Source: Phialocephala subalpina (Eukaryota; Ascomycota; Leotiomycetes; Helotiales; Mollisiaceae). Taken from it: 64,000 bases of DNA. The position numbers and the translations under genes were made by a program. The notes beneath the pieces were generated by a model, which was not told where the DNA came from, made no database searches, and saw only the letters and a list, made by a program, of their open reading frames with translations. Positions 22,077 to 34,432 of the stretch are shown piece by piece. Positions within the stretch are counted from its first letter, which is position 1; every line of letters begins with the position of its first letter. The DNA is taken from contig FJOG01000004.1 in the NCBI GenBank assembly GCA_900073065.1, forward strand, positions 1,253,450-1,317,449, read 5' to 3'.

Positions 22077-25000
22077 CTATTTAGGATGCGGAAACTCATC
22101 CTCAAGCTTCAACCTCACCAGCACATTCATACTCAACAGCTCCTGCACGAGCAGCTTCGCCGCATACGGCATCGTCATACGTGTCACTCCCCTCGTACTC
22201 TTGCACGTCTGGCACCAACCCTGATATCCCATCAACCCACAAACCTCGCAGATATCGACTTCATGTGCATCACTGCTCAGCATCAATCTCTCGAGTAGAA
22301 GTTGAGAAGCTCCGTAAGCGATCAAACAATCACGTTCCATTTCTCCCAATCTGAGACCACCCTGTCGGGAACGACCTTCTGTTGGTTGACGTGTGAGGAT
22401 AGCTCGAGGTCCGCGAGATCGAGAATGCATCTTGTCTTGAACCATGTGCTTGAGTTTTTGGTAGTAGATTGGCCCGAAGAAGATGTATGCTGGGAGCGAC
22501 TCGCCGGTGATACCGCTCGTCACGAAATCTTTGCCCGAGTAGCTGAAACCGTGCTTGATGAGGATGTCGCCCATATCATCGACTTTGCTGCCTCCGAATG
22601 CAGTGCCGTACTCTAGAGTACCGTTCAAAACGCCGGCTTTTCCGGAGAGGAGCTCAAGCATCTTGCCAACTGTCATACGAGAGGGAAAACCGTGGGGGTT
22701 CATAATGATGTCTGGAGTAACGCCTGTATCTGCGAAAGGCATATCTTCTTGATTGACGATGATTCCCACAACACCTTTCTGCCCGTGACGAGAAGAAAAT
22801 TTGTCGCCGAGTTCTGGTCGTCGAGTTTGACGGGTTTGAACTTTGAGAACCAATGTCTCATCTTGTCCTTGTGTAAACATGACTTTGTCAATATAGGCGT
22901 GCTCCGGTAACTTGTGGCTCATAGGCGCAGGCTTATGCTCATTCGTTCCGTAGTCAGAGCCAATTCCTGTCGAGGTTGTATTGAGAGGGACCTCTTTGAA
23001 GATTAACGTTTGGCCTTCCAAGATTTTTTCTCCGACGTTCGCCACACCATCTGGTCCCAAGACTGCGTGTTTATGGATAAGCTTGGTCGGATCTTTTTCG
23101 TCCTTCATGGGATCTGCCAAACGATCTTGGGATCTGTTGGGGTATTTCTTCAGTGGGGTACTATGCTTTCGGAAGACTTGGCATCGTCCAAAGCCCCGAT
23201 CGCAGGAAGCTTTGTTAAGCACAAGAGCGTCTTCAATATCGTAGCCAGAGTATGACATGACAGCAACTGTAGCATTCTGTCCAGCCGGAAGCTTGTCATA
23301 ATGAATAAGCTCGATTGTTCGAGTCTTGACCATAGGTTGTTGCGGGTAGACCATGAGGTAGAGCAGGGTGTCAATCCTGGAGAATTGGTTGTATGCAATA
23401 GCGCCAATAGCTTGCTTACCCATAGCACATTGATATGTGTTTCTGGGGGATTGATTGTGGTGAGGATATGGAATGAGGCCTGCAACTGCACCTAAAATCG
23501 TGAAAGGCTCGATTTCAAGATGTGTAGTGGTCTCGTTGATTTCGTTCTCGTACAATGCAATGTTGGAATCGTTCTCTTCGTTGACATCGACATATTCGAC
23601 TACACCCTTGTAGAGGAAATCATCAAAGTCCATGTTCCCCTTGCGCAAAGCTTCTAGATGGCGCTTGGTGACTTTACTCTTCGAGTTTTCGACGACGATG
23701 AGCGGCCGGCAGATTCTTCCTTCATCAGTGGCGATATGGACGGCATTGGTGTGATGATTGATGAAGATGCTAACGAACTCGGAGACCCGTCCCATACGCC
23801 GAAATTTTCGGAATGAGTTCAAGAACACCTTTGGCTGTCTTGTAAGGGCAAGTGGAGTGCCGTTGACGAAAATGACATAAGCACCCTCCTCATAGATCTC
23901 CTTGCCACTCATAGAGACGATGTCTTCAGCACCAAGAACGAATACCAACTTCTTGACAGGATCTTCGTCATCATAAGTTGTGATATGCGTCATCAGTGCC
24001 AAGTTCTTGACAAGACCACAAGCCTCTCCTTCTGGAGTGTCAGACGGACACAACATGCCGAATTGCGATGGTTGCAGAGCACGGGGTCCACTGACTTTCC
24101 GAGTCTTCTCGAACTGAGAGCTGATACGAGTCATCATACCAAGAGCGCTGATAAAACTCAATCTGCTGAGAACATGGGTTACACCAGCTCTCTCCATCTT
24201 GAATCTCTTCACACTCCAATTACCAGTAGAAATAGCGCGATTCATACCAGTGGTGATATGATTTCCATGAGATTGCAACTGATTGAATGCATCAAATGGC
24301 GAGGCCCGGTTGGTCTTCTTCAAGACTTTATCGATGTTCATCTTTAAATCGAAATTGAATTTCTTGAATAAATCCTCGAATAGCAAAGAGAGTAATTGTC
24401 CAGCGAGTTCGAGACGTTTGTTCCCGACGTAATCACGATCGTCAACGAGCTTTGGGTCGTACATAGCCATCAGGACACGGCGGACCATGAAACACACGTA
24501 GAGCGCTTTTGGTCGGAAGTCCAACTTGTGAACAGGAACGTGAGTGATGATTATGTTTGCCAGTGCCTCGATAGCATCTCCAATGGGATTTCGTCGCTGT
24601 CCAGTCCCAGTTTTGTTGCGGCCGCCCATCTTGACTCTAATACCAATATATTCCAAGGCCTGGTGTTGGGAAAAGACACCGAGTTTGCTCGCCTCCTCGA
24701 AGTTCACAGCGAATTCATCTTGATATTTGCTGTCTGTGCCAGCTACTAATAACAGCATCTCGTGGTCGGATTGGATGCCCAGTGCTTTCAGCGCAATGAC
24801 AATAGGGACTGGTTCTTGTAGGATATTGTGTTGGAGATAGATGCGCTCCTTCTTCAGAAGTACATAGCTCTTAGATTTTCGCTCATGTGTTGAACTAAAA
24901 ACATTAGTATTTCTCCAAGGAATGAGCCTTCGCGTTATTTACCTGGTGACAGAAGCAGAGACAATGCCCTTTTTCATATCAGACTCAACAATGACTCTGT

Positions 25001-25935
25001 TCTTGCTCAATTGCTCCTGTACCAATATGACCTTCTCGGTACCACCGACGATGAAGTAGCCTCCTGGATCTAGCGCGCACTCGTTCATGTGTGCCATTTC
25101 GCGGTCATTCTTGCCTGCGAGACGACATTTCGAGCTGCGAAGCATAATAGGCATCCGGCCAATAGCAATATTCATCCTAGTGACGACCTGCTTCCCTCGA
25201 ACATATTTGATATCGACTCGAATCGGAGCGTTATACGTGAGATCTCGCAGTCGACATTCGTTCGGGGTGATCTCATTGAGTGGCCTTCGGTCGTCGAATT
25301 CCAAGCGTTCTGGAAAACCAATTCGAATGTCCGTGTACCTAATAACCAGTCAAAATGTAGTTCGTACTTCTTGATCGAGGATCCAACTCTAGGAAGAAGT
25401 TCTTGTCCACGTCACTGGTCACCCTGTTGTTCGCCTTCAAAATATCCTTGATCTCATGCTCGACAAAGTAATTGAATGAGTCAATATGCTGCTTGACGAG
25501 CCCTTTGACTTTTAGGAAAGCTGGTAGGAGGTTCCATTTGTCCTAAGAATGTTAGAATGTCTGCCAGTGTATTCGAATGAGGTTTGGATACCTTCGCTGT
25601 GCTTATAGGATCCGTCAAGCTCTTCCCAGCGTAGAATGGTTCCAGCAGCGCGGAAAAGCCCTGCCTCTGTTAGATTCAGAGCTTTGAATGTTCCCAAGGT
25701 GTCATACATCATCTGGTCTCGGGCCATCAAATTCTTCCTTCGGTGGAGGCTTGGGTTTTGTTGTGCGCTTCTTTTTCGTTGTGTCTATACTGGCTTCTGC
25801 TTGTGATGACTCGGCCGCGACCTGCGAGTTAGCTATGGGGATCTTAAGGTGTAATAACAAACGTACTGGCTTTGCTGCAGCAGACGTCGCAGCGCCGACT
25901 TCAACAGGGTCCCCGCCCCTCTTCTTGGGAGGCAT
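22077..25935 (-). CDS. RPC2: RNA polymerase III second-largest subunit
   Basis: Six exons are 25935-25867, 25821-25708, 25660-25592, 25542-25388, 25338-24943 and 24894-22077, giving 1206 residues with all phases consistent. The protein is the beta-like subunit that forms half of the Pol III active centre, making tRNA, 5S rRNA and U6. Diagnostic blocks are [19 protein letters not shown] (fork region), [20 protein letters not shown] (catalytic site), the [15 protein letters not shown] hybrid-binding segment and the C-terminal zinc-binding [32 protein letters not shown] and the general pattern fit the Pol III paralogue (yeast RET1) rather than RPB2 or RPA2. The N-terminal 60 residues are a Lys/Pro-rich extension. 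Confidence 0.95.
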
Positions 25936-28651
25936 TCGAAAAATTAGTCTGAGGTCGTTTCGTTGCTGCGCTGCTTAGAAAAATAAAAGTTCACCCCGCC
26001 ATCGCCGTGAGCTTCAAAAAACGCGCTAAAATTTTATCGCGGGTTGGAGACGACAGGCGAAGGAATCACGTGTGAGAAAAAGGGGCAAAATGCAATTGAT
26101 TGAATTAACCTTTCGGATGCTAGGAGATTCTAGTGGTGACTAGAGTAAGTGTTAAGGCTATACATTAAGGTAGTTGCGGAAATGGTGGCAAGCACGTAGT
26201 GTTTAGGTATGTTCATTTCCCCCATTCATCAAATTACCAGTACTATCTGAACTACCGCAGCATAGAACTACTGAATGAATCGAAGAGGATTCCTTCAAAT
26301 ACTATCCAAAAGATTCCAGCCGACTCTACAACCCATACTGGAGTTTTTCGTAGGTGGAGATCGTCGAATTCGTCAAGACATCGGCCTCCGCCTCCGAACG
26401 AGTAGTGACGATGGTGGCATCTCGAACCGCATTCTTTGCAGCTGGCAGCCATCCGCTTGCACTTCTCTGGTGGCTTCTCTTCCCTCGTTTCCTCCTTGTA
26501 GTCCTTGCGCCGATAACGATGATCCTCTTGCGTCATCCATGAATGAATGCTTGCCTTGCCCGAGCTGCCGTTTCGGTGCGTTCCATTGTCCTCGCCATCG
26601 CCCATCGTTATCCACATTCGCATCAGCATCATCTCCATTACCCTCCATTCCCTCGCCTAGTCCATCCCATTGGTATTTGACCGTTGAGCCTAGAGAAATG
26701 TAGATATCGCTTTCACCCAAGGCAGCTCCAATGCTCACCGAAAGCTCAAAGGTATAAACCCAGTTACTCGGGAGTTGCACAAGAGATAGCGAGCAAAACT
26801 CACCACTAAGCGAGTGTAATATGTTGCTGACAACTTGATGGGAAATGGGGGGAACAACGTATATACAGAGAAGCGCACGAAAATTGTCCAAATTTTGGCC
26901 AATTGACCAAAACGTTGCACGGAAAGAAAGAGAATTATTAATGGCATTTGGGACGTACGAGAAAAGGAGTTGGACCACTCGCTTAAGGGGCCACGCTGGC
27001 ATGCGGGACTAGCCGCGAAAACCAAGTCTTCAACGAAGCTCTCCAGTACCTATCATATGTCAACTTCTCTTTCTGTAGGCCCTTTATACTTGAAGGCTGT
27101 CAAGAGGATTTTTGGTCTCCTGGCTGAATAAATCAATTAAAGAAATTTTCTTCAAGCGAAAGAATCTCTTCGTGATGTCCGAGTCTAGACAAACTCGGAC
27201 ACATACACCCCGCCCACGCGGCTGCACACCGCTGATTTGGCCCAGACCGAAAACTCGATGCAGTGCTTTTGCCGTACCGTTGGGTCTTTCGGGGTCCGTT
27301 CGATATGTTCTGATTCGTAGAAAATATCCTACAGGCGGCGGTAAATCTATAATGCTTTCGAGTCATTATGTGGCGCGAATCCAACCCCTCACCTCAATAA
27401 TTTCAGGGGCGTACAAGTGAGGCCGCTGAGGAATACAAATATATTTCGAAGCCTCAACGAAGGAAATATTCATGGGTGGTACAACTCTTCTAAATACGAA
27501 TATCAGCTACATCATACAGTCTGTGTTGAAAAACCTAAGCATCGACATGCTCAAGCACTTGCAGGCCTTCCCCGGGCTGTCAATACGACCGACTGCAGTT
27601 GAGTAGATTCAATCCCTGACGGTGAAGAAGCTAATTGCTCGATTGCTGATCACAACTCGTGGCTTTCCTTGTGTCCCGCCCTCAAACTTACAGATCCCCA
27701 TACTGAAGGACCAATGCCTGAAGAGTAACGTGAAAATCGAGTTGCTGTCCGTGCCGGACGCAGTTATTCGTCGTGCCTCAGTGAGTCTTGGAACGCTCGA
27801 CGTTGCATCCCCAAAAGTTTCAAATCTCTGCTCCTGAAGGCTCGCCCCGAGATGGAGTCAAGCAGTAAAGAAAGTTGATCGGTCACTTTTACCCAAGGCT
27901 TAACACCCAATGCCTGTGCGTGACGTCCTTCACCGCAGCAAGAGAACCTCAAGAGTGAGGCGACTCAGGCGAAGAGAGCGGCGTGAGAATCTGCATTGGA
28001 CCAATAAGAGATGTCCCATCGAGCGTTCTCGAAGGGCCTTAAGTGGGCTTGGGGCATTCAACAAAGGCAAAGTGCAGTTTCTCTGCGGCTGCGGCGATAC
28101 AGCACTCGGGTAAAATGTAGACTCGCTGTACGGTTTACTGCTGGCGTGCCAGTTGGCGCTGCGATGGCCATAACCGCATTCGACACCCTCCTCTTCGAAT
28201 CCCCCTCCTGCTCCTCTACCGGCCTACCCCTCTGCTCGAAAGCTGTCTGTACCATCACCAAAAAATGTATTTCTAGTTTAGAGGATTCGAAAAGAAACAG
28301 CATCTGTGGTCGTCCTGTGCTGTTGCTGATTCGAGCAAACTCCGGCGAAGCTAGGCTAGCGAAACCCTCGACCCTGCATCGACATCGTGAGCCACTGCAT
28401 CCCTTCAGCACATTCCTTTCTTCCACCAAACTCTGGACGTCAAATCTTGTACTTCTGCGACTGGGTCTCCCAGGACGCGATTTATACCCTCTCTTATTTT
28501 GGATATATTTTTTCCTTAGGTATGCCTTCACTTCCTCCTGCTTCGAAGCTCCCTCCGCGCTTCTGCACACCGCGATTGGAACCCCACCCACGAGGGGGAC
28601 GTCGTGCCCATAGACAGGATAGCATTAACGTAGAATGCGTAGTACCTCAAT
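25936..28651. other. 2.7-kb region between divergent RPC2 and PUF4 genes
   Basis: Several frames of 100-209 codons occur, for example 27002-26373 on the minus strand and 28011-28613 on the plus strand. They overlap frames on the other strand and show no domain, so I do not support a gene. CT-rich stretches near 28400-28560 would fit a long PUF 5' leader, as is common for these genes. Confidence 0.4.
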
Positions 28652-31600
28652 ATGGCATATACGAATAGCCCGAACGATCGAGAGCTGCGCTTCCGCAGCC
28701 AGCATGATTCCTCCCTGCTTGTCTCTCCGCCTCGAACAAATGGGAGATTTCCGCCGCCTCTGCAGAATAATCAGGATGGTCGAGGTGGTTCCGTTTTGAC
28801 TCGCAGATTCACAACTGATAGTGGACGTGTACCAACAATTGCTTCGATTGCGAATCAGCGTGCTGGGCAGCAGGACTCGCAAGATTTTGGGGTATGCTAT
28901 TGTCGCCTTCCCATTGTTCCCAACCACCCACAACTCTTAGTCACCTAGTAAACCATTGTCAACCTCGTACAATACCAACGAATATACTTACTAACTTACC
29001 ATTGTTCAGGCCTACCACACAAACAAAGTCCAACTCGTAAGCAATTCATTCCCTTCTTGAATGTCCCAGAACCTGCGATTTTCCCCCCGAACCCTACCTC
29101 CTCTTTCTTTCCACCCAATTCGAAACTACCGTTGGCCTACATCAAAGACAGCTTTGCACTTGTCTGCCTTGACAGTCCCATTCGATTCTGGCGTCGGCTT
29201 ACAGACCATACAGCTAGAGAAAAAGAAGCTCGAGTACGAGCGATTGCGCGAGCAGAAAAGGCGATTTGAGGCTGAGATGCAATTGTTGGATCTTCAGCAA
29301 CGACGTGAAGAACAAGAACTTGCTCAGATGCAAGAGGACCTTGGACGTACCAATATCAATACCGCAGGCCATCAATCCGAGCCAACCACTCCTCCCGAAT
29401 ATCGAGAATCCACCTCAGGTTTTCCCTCTGTTTTCTCTCGACCGAATCGATACTCGACCTCGAGTCTTACCTCACCTCCAGGACTCTACAATCGCCCGGG
29501 CAGATCTGGCTCTCAACTCACTTCTCCACAATCAGGCATCATACAATCTCGATTCATGATGGATGACAAGCTTCCCTCCAAGTCTGTTCCAGGTTCGAGA
29601 CGCAATAGCGACGAGGACGAGAAGGAGGAGGCCGTTAGGCAGGATCCCACAAGCCACAGAGCTACCAATGCGTACGTTGTTGAGTTTCCTTCAGCCGCTC
29701 TCTGCATTTGTGTTCCTAAGTTGTATCGAAGACTGTCGGTTTTAAAGTGGTCAAAGGGTTCTTAGTGAGACCCCAACGCCTGTTTGCACACTGTATGTGA
29801 ACACAAAACGAGATTTTGGCTCTGCAAAGTCTTCATAAGTCGCAACATATCTTTTTGCCTTGAAGTCTCCGCCATAGATCCTCGTACAATTGGCCGTTTT
29901 AAGGCTTCACATCCCCGCCCCACGTCTAGCGCTCGCTTTCACCAACAAAATTTTTCCATCTTCACAAATCCAGAACTTTACCCCTCACAAATTTAACTTC
30001 TTTGGCCGCATCCTTTGATTGTTTTTCTGCGTTGTTGCAGGTTTGGATCCTACGGCGTTTTGTTGTTTATTGCTAGGATCTATCTCAGACGAGAGAGTCC
30101 ATAGCCTCAACAATTGGATTCACCACCCTTCCCCCACAAACGCCCAGACCACAAAATCGAGCCGAAGCTGCAAAACAATGAATTCGAGCCGCTGCTCTAC
30201 TGAGCCGTCCACTGAGCCGCAAGTCTTGCCCGTAGCGCCGTTAGTCTTAGCCTTACCCCACATATCCTCCTTCCCCTTCCCCATACTTTCCTTTCGATCT
30301 ACAACCTTCAACCCTTCAACCTCCCCTTCCCCTTCCTCAACCTCAAGATAACCTTCGTTGGTACGCAGACAGTTGTCTACAAATCAGCGGACGGTTCGCT
30401 TTGTACAACAGCAAACTCAATTTTTTTTGCTTTCGGGCACTCTTTGCACCTCTTCAAGATCACTACTTTTGTCGATCTGACCATCGCTCGACAACCTGTC
30501 AAAGAAACGATCACTGACATCCCCCAAGAGTCAATAGGTACTCTATGCCTGTTACCAGATCGCGCAACGGCATGCACGAGATGTTGTCACTCGACCAAAC
30601 TAATACCGCCCGCTTCCTCTTCGGAGAGGAGGAGGGTGGTACGGCTTCACCAGATGTCAACGACTACTTGGCGATGAATGCCACCGATAACAACTTCCCC
30701 ATCCTCGTCCGAGACCAAAATTATCCCAGCCAGGTATGTTCTCCAACGGCTTCTAGATTGCGCAGCACTGACCGCTATATGCAGCTTTCCGCCTCTTCTG
30801 CTGCGCTCGATCTTGCTCTCTCCCAGTCCCCAGGACCTGATTCCAACGGATGGGGCGCATTCACCCGTCACCGTTCCACTCAATCCACCCACACTCTCCC
30901 TGCTAACGGCGCCCAAGGCCAAGCTCAAGCTCAGGCAAACGGTTCAGCATCCAACTCCCAAGCTGTTTCTGAATCCCCAATTTCAAGCCGCTCCAACTCC
31001 TTCAGACACTCTCTCGATCTGAAGTACGTTGACGGTCCAGATACCACTCAGATGTCATCCCCCAAGCCCCAAGCCACTCCGCCAAAGCTGCAATCATCGT
31101 ACTCCGCAAACGATGTCCCTACGATGAGATCTACAACAAACGGTGTCCATGCCATCAATACTACACCCAATTCTCATGCTCAGCAGCACTTGCACAATCA
31201 CAACGCCAGCCTGGGCCGCATTCCTCCAAATGCTATGAACAACAGACTCAGCCGCGAGATGACTTCCCCAGAAGCTGCCAACTTGCGTGAGGCTCAGAAC
31301 GGTGGCTACCAATCCATCTCTTCCGCCCTTCACCCCAATGCACCTGCATTTGGTCCCTCTTTGACTCAGAGCATGTCTCAAGCTCCCATGCCGGCTACCA
31401 TTAGTTCACCTACCTCTCAACAAGCTTATGCTGTTGCTTCTCCCTACTACAATGGCGGTTACAATGTCAACATGATGGCTATGGGTATGCAGAACATGCA
31501 GATCGGTCAGCCTATGTACTCACCTCAAAACCCATACGCCAACTATGGTGGTGCTATGTATCCTCAGGCTGCTCCCCCTCGTGATAGCCAAGCTCGGGTT

Positions 31601-32962
31601 ATCCAACAGAGACGCCAGAACGATGGAGAAGGTAAGTCATTCCGGTCTAACTCAATTAACTTTTCTAACATAGTCATAGCCATGAACCGATTTGCCAACA
31701 TGGCCCTTGAGCAGCTTGGTGGTGAGATCTATGCACTGTGCAAGGATCAGCACGGCTGCCGCTACCTTCAGAAGAAGCTGGAGGATCGCCAACCAGAGCA
31801 GGTCCATATGATCTGGCTCGAGACCAATCAACATGTCGTTGAGTTGATGACCGATCCTTTCGGCAACTATCTCTGCCAGAAGCTTCTTGAGTATTGCAAC
31901 GATGAGGAGCGAACTGTCCTGATTGAGAATGCCTCTCAAGACCTCGTCCGCATTGCTCTCAACCAACACGGTACTCGAGCTCTTCAAAAGATGATTGAGT
32001 TCATTTCTACCGCTGGCCAAGTCCAAACCATCATTGGTGCTCTCCGCTACCGGGTCGTTGAGCTCATCCAGGACTTGAACGGCAACCACGTTATCCAGAA
32101 GTGCCTGAACAAGCTTTCTTCCGCCGATGCCCAATTCATCTTTGATGCTGTTGGAACTCACTGCGTTGATGTTGGTACCCACCGTCACGGCTGCTGTGTT
32201 CTGCAACGCTGCATCGACCATGCTTCTGGTGACCAAAAGGCTTGGTTGATTCGTCAAATCTCCAACAATGCCTACGTCCTCGTCCAAGACCCATTCGGCA
32301 ACTACGTCGTTCAATACATCCTGGACCTGAACGAGCCTGTCTTTACCGAGCCCCTGGTTCAGATGTTCCGTGGACGTGTTGGTCAGCTCTCAAAGCAAAA
32401 GTTCTCATCCAATGTCATTGAGAAGTGCTTGCGCTGCGCTCAGGAGCCATCTAAGGACATGCTTATCGACGAGATGCTTCAGCCCTCGGAGCTGGACCGC
32501 CTCCTCCGAGACTCGTTCGCCAACTATGTCATCCAAACAGCTCTTGACTACGCTAATCCTGCGATGAAGACCAGACTTATCGAAGCTATTCGTCCTTACC
32601 TTCCCGCCATCCGCACCACTCCCTATGGCCGTCGTATCCAAGCCAAGATCCAAGGCAACGAGGGTCGCAGCGGACCAAACAGTGGTCAAGCCACACCAAA
32701 CGAAGCCGAGCCTACTCAAGTCTCGTCTCGTCACCAGCGCGGCATCTCAAACGTCTCTGCCAGCCACTTCACGTCTCCAGTCAGTGGTTACACTAACGGT
32801 GCTTACACGCCTGTTGGAAGTACTCCCAATGGTCTTGGAGGAACCCGCCCAGCTGCTCAGCCAGGTGGATTCCCTTCCAGTGACACATTAACCTCTGGCG
32901 GAGCCCTCCCTTTCCCTTATGGTCGAGGTGCTAGCCAAACTGGCAACGGCAATTGGCTGTAA
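28652..32962 (+). CDS. PUF4: Pumilio-family RNA-binding protein, Puf4 type
   Basis: Six exons are 28652-28891, 29010-29036 (27 nt), 29214-29671, 30538-30733, 30785-31631 and 31674-32962, giving 1018 residues. The third exon may start at 29205 instead, adding three in-frame codons. An N-terminal coiled coil (LEKKKLEYERLREQ) and a long Gln/Ser/Pro-rich region precede the Puf domain at about residues 590-920. Eight Puf repeats can be read, with recognition cores such as HGCRYLQKKL, FGNYLCQKLLE, HGTRALQKMIE, NGNHVIQKCLN, HGCCVLQRCID, FGNYVVQYILD, SSNVIEKCLR and FANYVIQTALD. Repeats 4-6 match yeast Puf4 especially well. Puf4 binds UGUA-type 3' UTR elements to control mRNA decay. The intron 29672-30537 is unusually long (866 nt). 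Two short introns are free of in-frame stops and a multiple of three long. Confidence 0.92.
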
Positions 32963-33352
32963 TCATCCTTCTCGTAATGACGACATGATCTTTACGATTG
33001 TAACGGTACGAGGCATGATCAATTTTCTAGTCATTGGATGCGCGATACACCTCGGTTTGCTTTCGTTGGTGTGTCTTTCGACAAACACCTCCTGCATTAA
33101 CTTACGGAGCTTGCCTTTCAACGACTGTTTTCCATACGACTTTCACGGCCCCCTGTTGTAGCATCCAGAGATACTGGTTTGGCGCAGAATTTCCTTCGAT
33201 CGACATTCACAAAAAGCATGCATCACGAAAATGGCAATCAATCCCTTTTCTGCTGCCCCTTGTACAATAGCAGCTCGATCACAAAAAGATCCCGGCACGA
33301 ATCGAACGACAATCTCGGCGCATGGCCACAGCGCATTCAACCTGTATCCGTA

Positions 33353-33852
33353 CCTGGACGGGGGCGACAACATAGATCTTTCTTTTTCCTGATTTGTCGG
33401 CGGTTGTTTCTGTTTTTCATGGGCATTTGTCTCAATGGGTCCCCTTTCACTTCAACAATTCATGAGTAGCAGTCTTGTGTCCCCTCACACGCTGCTATTC
33501 TCTTCACTTCTTCTAGCCCAACTATTCTGACTTGCGATTCTAGCTTGAGTCCACTCTCTTGCATGATAGCCTCGTCTACAGTCTGGTGCACTTTGTACCC
33601 TGCCTGGACGGGGGCGACAACATAGATCTTTCTTTTTCCTGATTTGTCGGCGGTTGTTTCTGTTTTTCATGGGCATTTGTCTCAATGGGTCCCCTTTCAC
33701 TTCAACAATTCATGAGTAGCAGTCTTGTGTCCCCTCACACGCTGCTATTCTCTTCACTTCTTCTAGCCCAACTATTCTGACTTGCGATTCTAGCTTGAGT
33801 CCACTCTCTTGCATGATAGCCTCGTCTACAGTCTGGTGCACTTTGTACCCTG
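33353..33852. repeat. Perfect tandem duplication, 2 x 250 bp
   Basis: Bases 33353-33602 are repeated exactly at 33603-33852, with no junction microhomology. This is the second of three duplications with the same 250-bp period, and it lies only 80 bp from the third. The right edge falls inside a minus-strand open frame. Confidence 0.97.
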
Positions 33853-34006
33853 GAAATGGTTCATAAAACAAAATGCTCTGTGCCAACTTGAATGCGATTG
33901 ACCTGCCTCTGGATATCGTGATCCAATTGCTAACTCCTCCTCGGATGAAGTCCAAGGTGAAGCCCATGATGTTTTCATCCCTCACTTCAGGCGGCCCCAC
34001 ATTCAT
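33710..34006 (-). CDS. Hypothetical protein fragment spanning two duplication edges
   Basis: This frame of 98 codons (starting NVGPPEVRDENIMGFTLDFI) has coding-like composition, with blocks such as SIAFKLAQSILFYEPFPGY and ESQVRIVGLEEVKRIAA. I do not recognise the family. It crosses the left edge of the third 250-bp duplication and the right edge of the second, so its true extent is uncertain. A possible 5' exon ends just upstream (CTGGAG before GTAAAT at about 34012), so the ATG at 34006 may not be the start. It would be transcribed away from TAD3. Confidence 0.4.
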   Translation of the reverse strand: MNVGPPEVRDENIMGFTLDFIRGGVSNWITISRGRSIAFKLAQSILFYEPFPGYKVHQTVDEAIMQESGLKLESQVRIVGLEEVKRIAACEGTQDCYS

Positions 34007-34432
34007 TTACCTCCAGTAGACTGCGGAGCGAACAGGACCCCTGAAAAATGTGGAACACGCCTTATTTTTAGCCCCCGCTGTCCCGCTCACGTGTGTGCAA
34101 GGCTACGAAATGATTTCTTTCACGCTAAGGTTTTCAAGCCTTGGCATGCACAGCCTTCCCTCCCTACGCGTCTTCCATCAACACTCCTCCTCGGATGAAG
34201 TCCAAGGTGAAGCCCATGATGTTTTCATCCCTCACTTCAGGCGGCCCCACATTCATTTACCTCCAGTAGACTGCGGAGCGAACAGGACCCCTGAAAAATG
34301 TGGAACACGCCTTATTTTTAGCCCCCGCTGTCCCGCTCACGTGTGTGCAAGGCTACGAAATGATTTCTTTCACGCTAAGGTTTTCAAGCCTTGGCATGCA
34401 CAGCCTTCCCTCCCTACGCGTCTTCCATCAAC
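33933..34432. repeat. Perfect tandem duplication, 2 x 250 bp
   Basis: Bases 33933-34182 are repeated exactly at 34183-34432; one extra base (A) is shared at the junction. The right edge coincides with the beginning of recognisable TAD3 coding sequence. Confidence 0.97.

Noticed and set aside
22302..24749. Several plus-strand frames of 80-120 codons opposite the Pol III subunit
   Set aside because: They are antisense shadows of a long conserved coding exon and show no domains.
26373..27002. 209-codon minus-strand frame
   Set aside because: There is no recognisable domain, a plus-strand frame overlaps it, and the C-terminal half is low complexity.
28011..28613. 200-codon plus-strand frame upstream of PUF4
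   Set aside because: Its composition is not protein-like and an equally long frame lies on the other strand. It is more likely leader or promoter.
31652..32314. 220-codon minus-strand frame opposite the Puf repeats
   Set aside because: It is the complement of the conserved Puf repeats; its regularity mirrors the repeat structure of the real gene.
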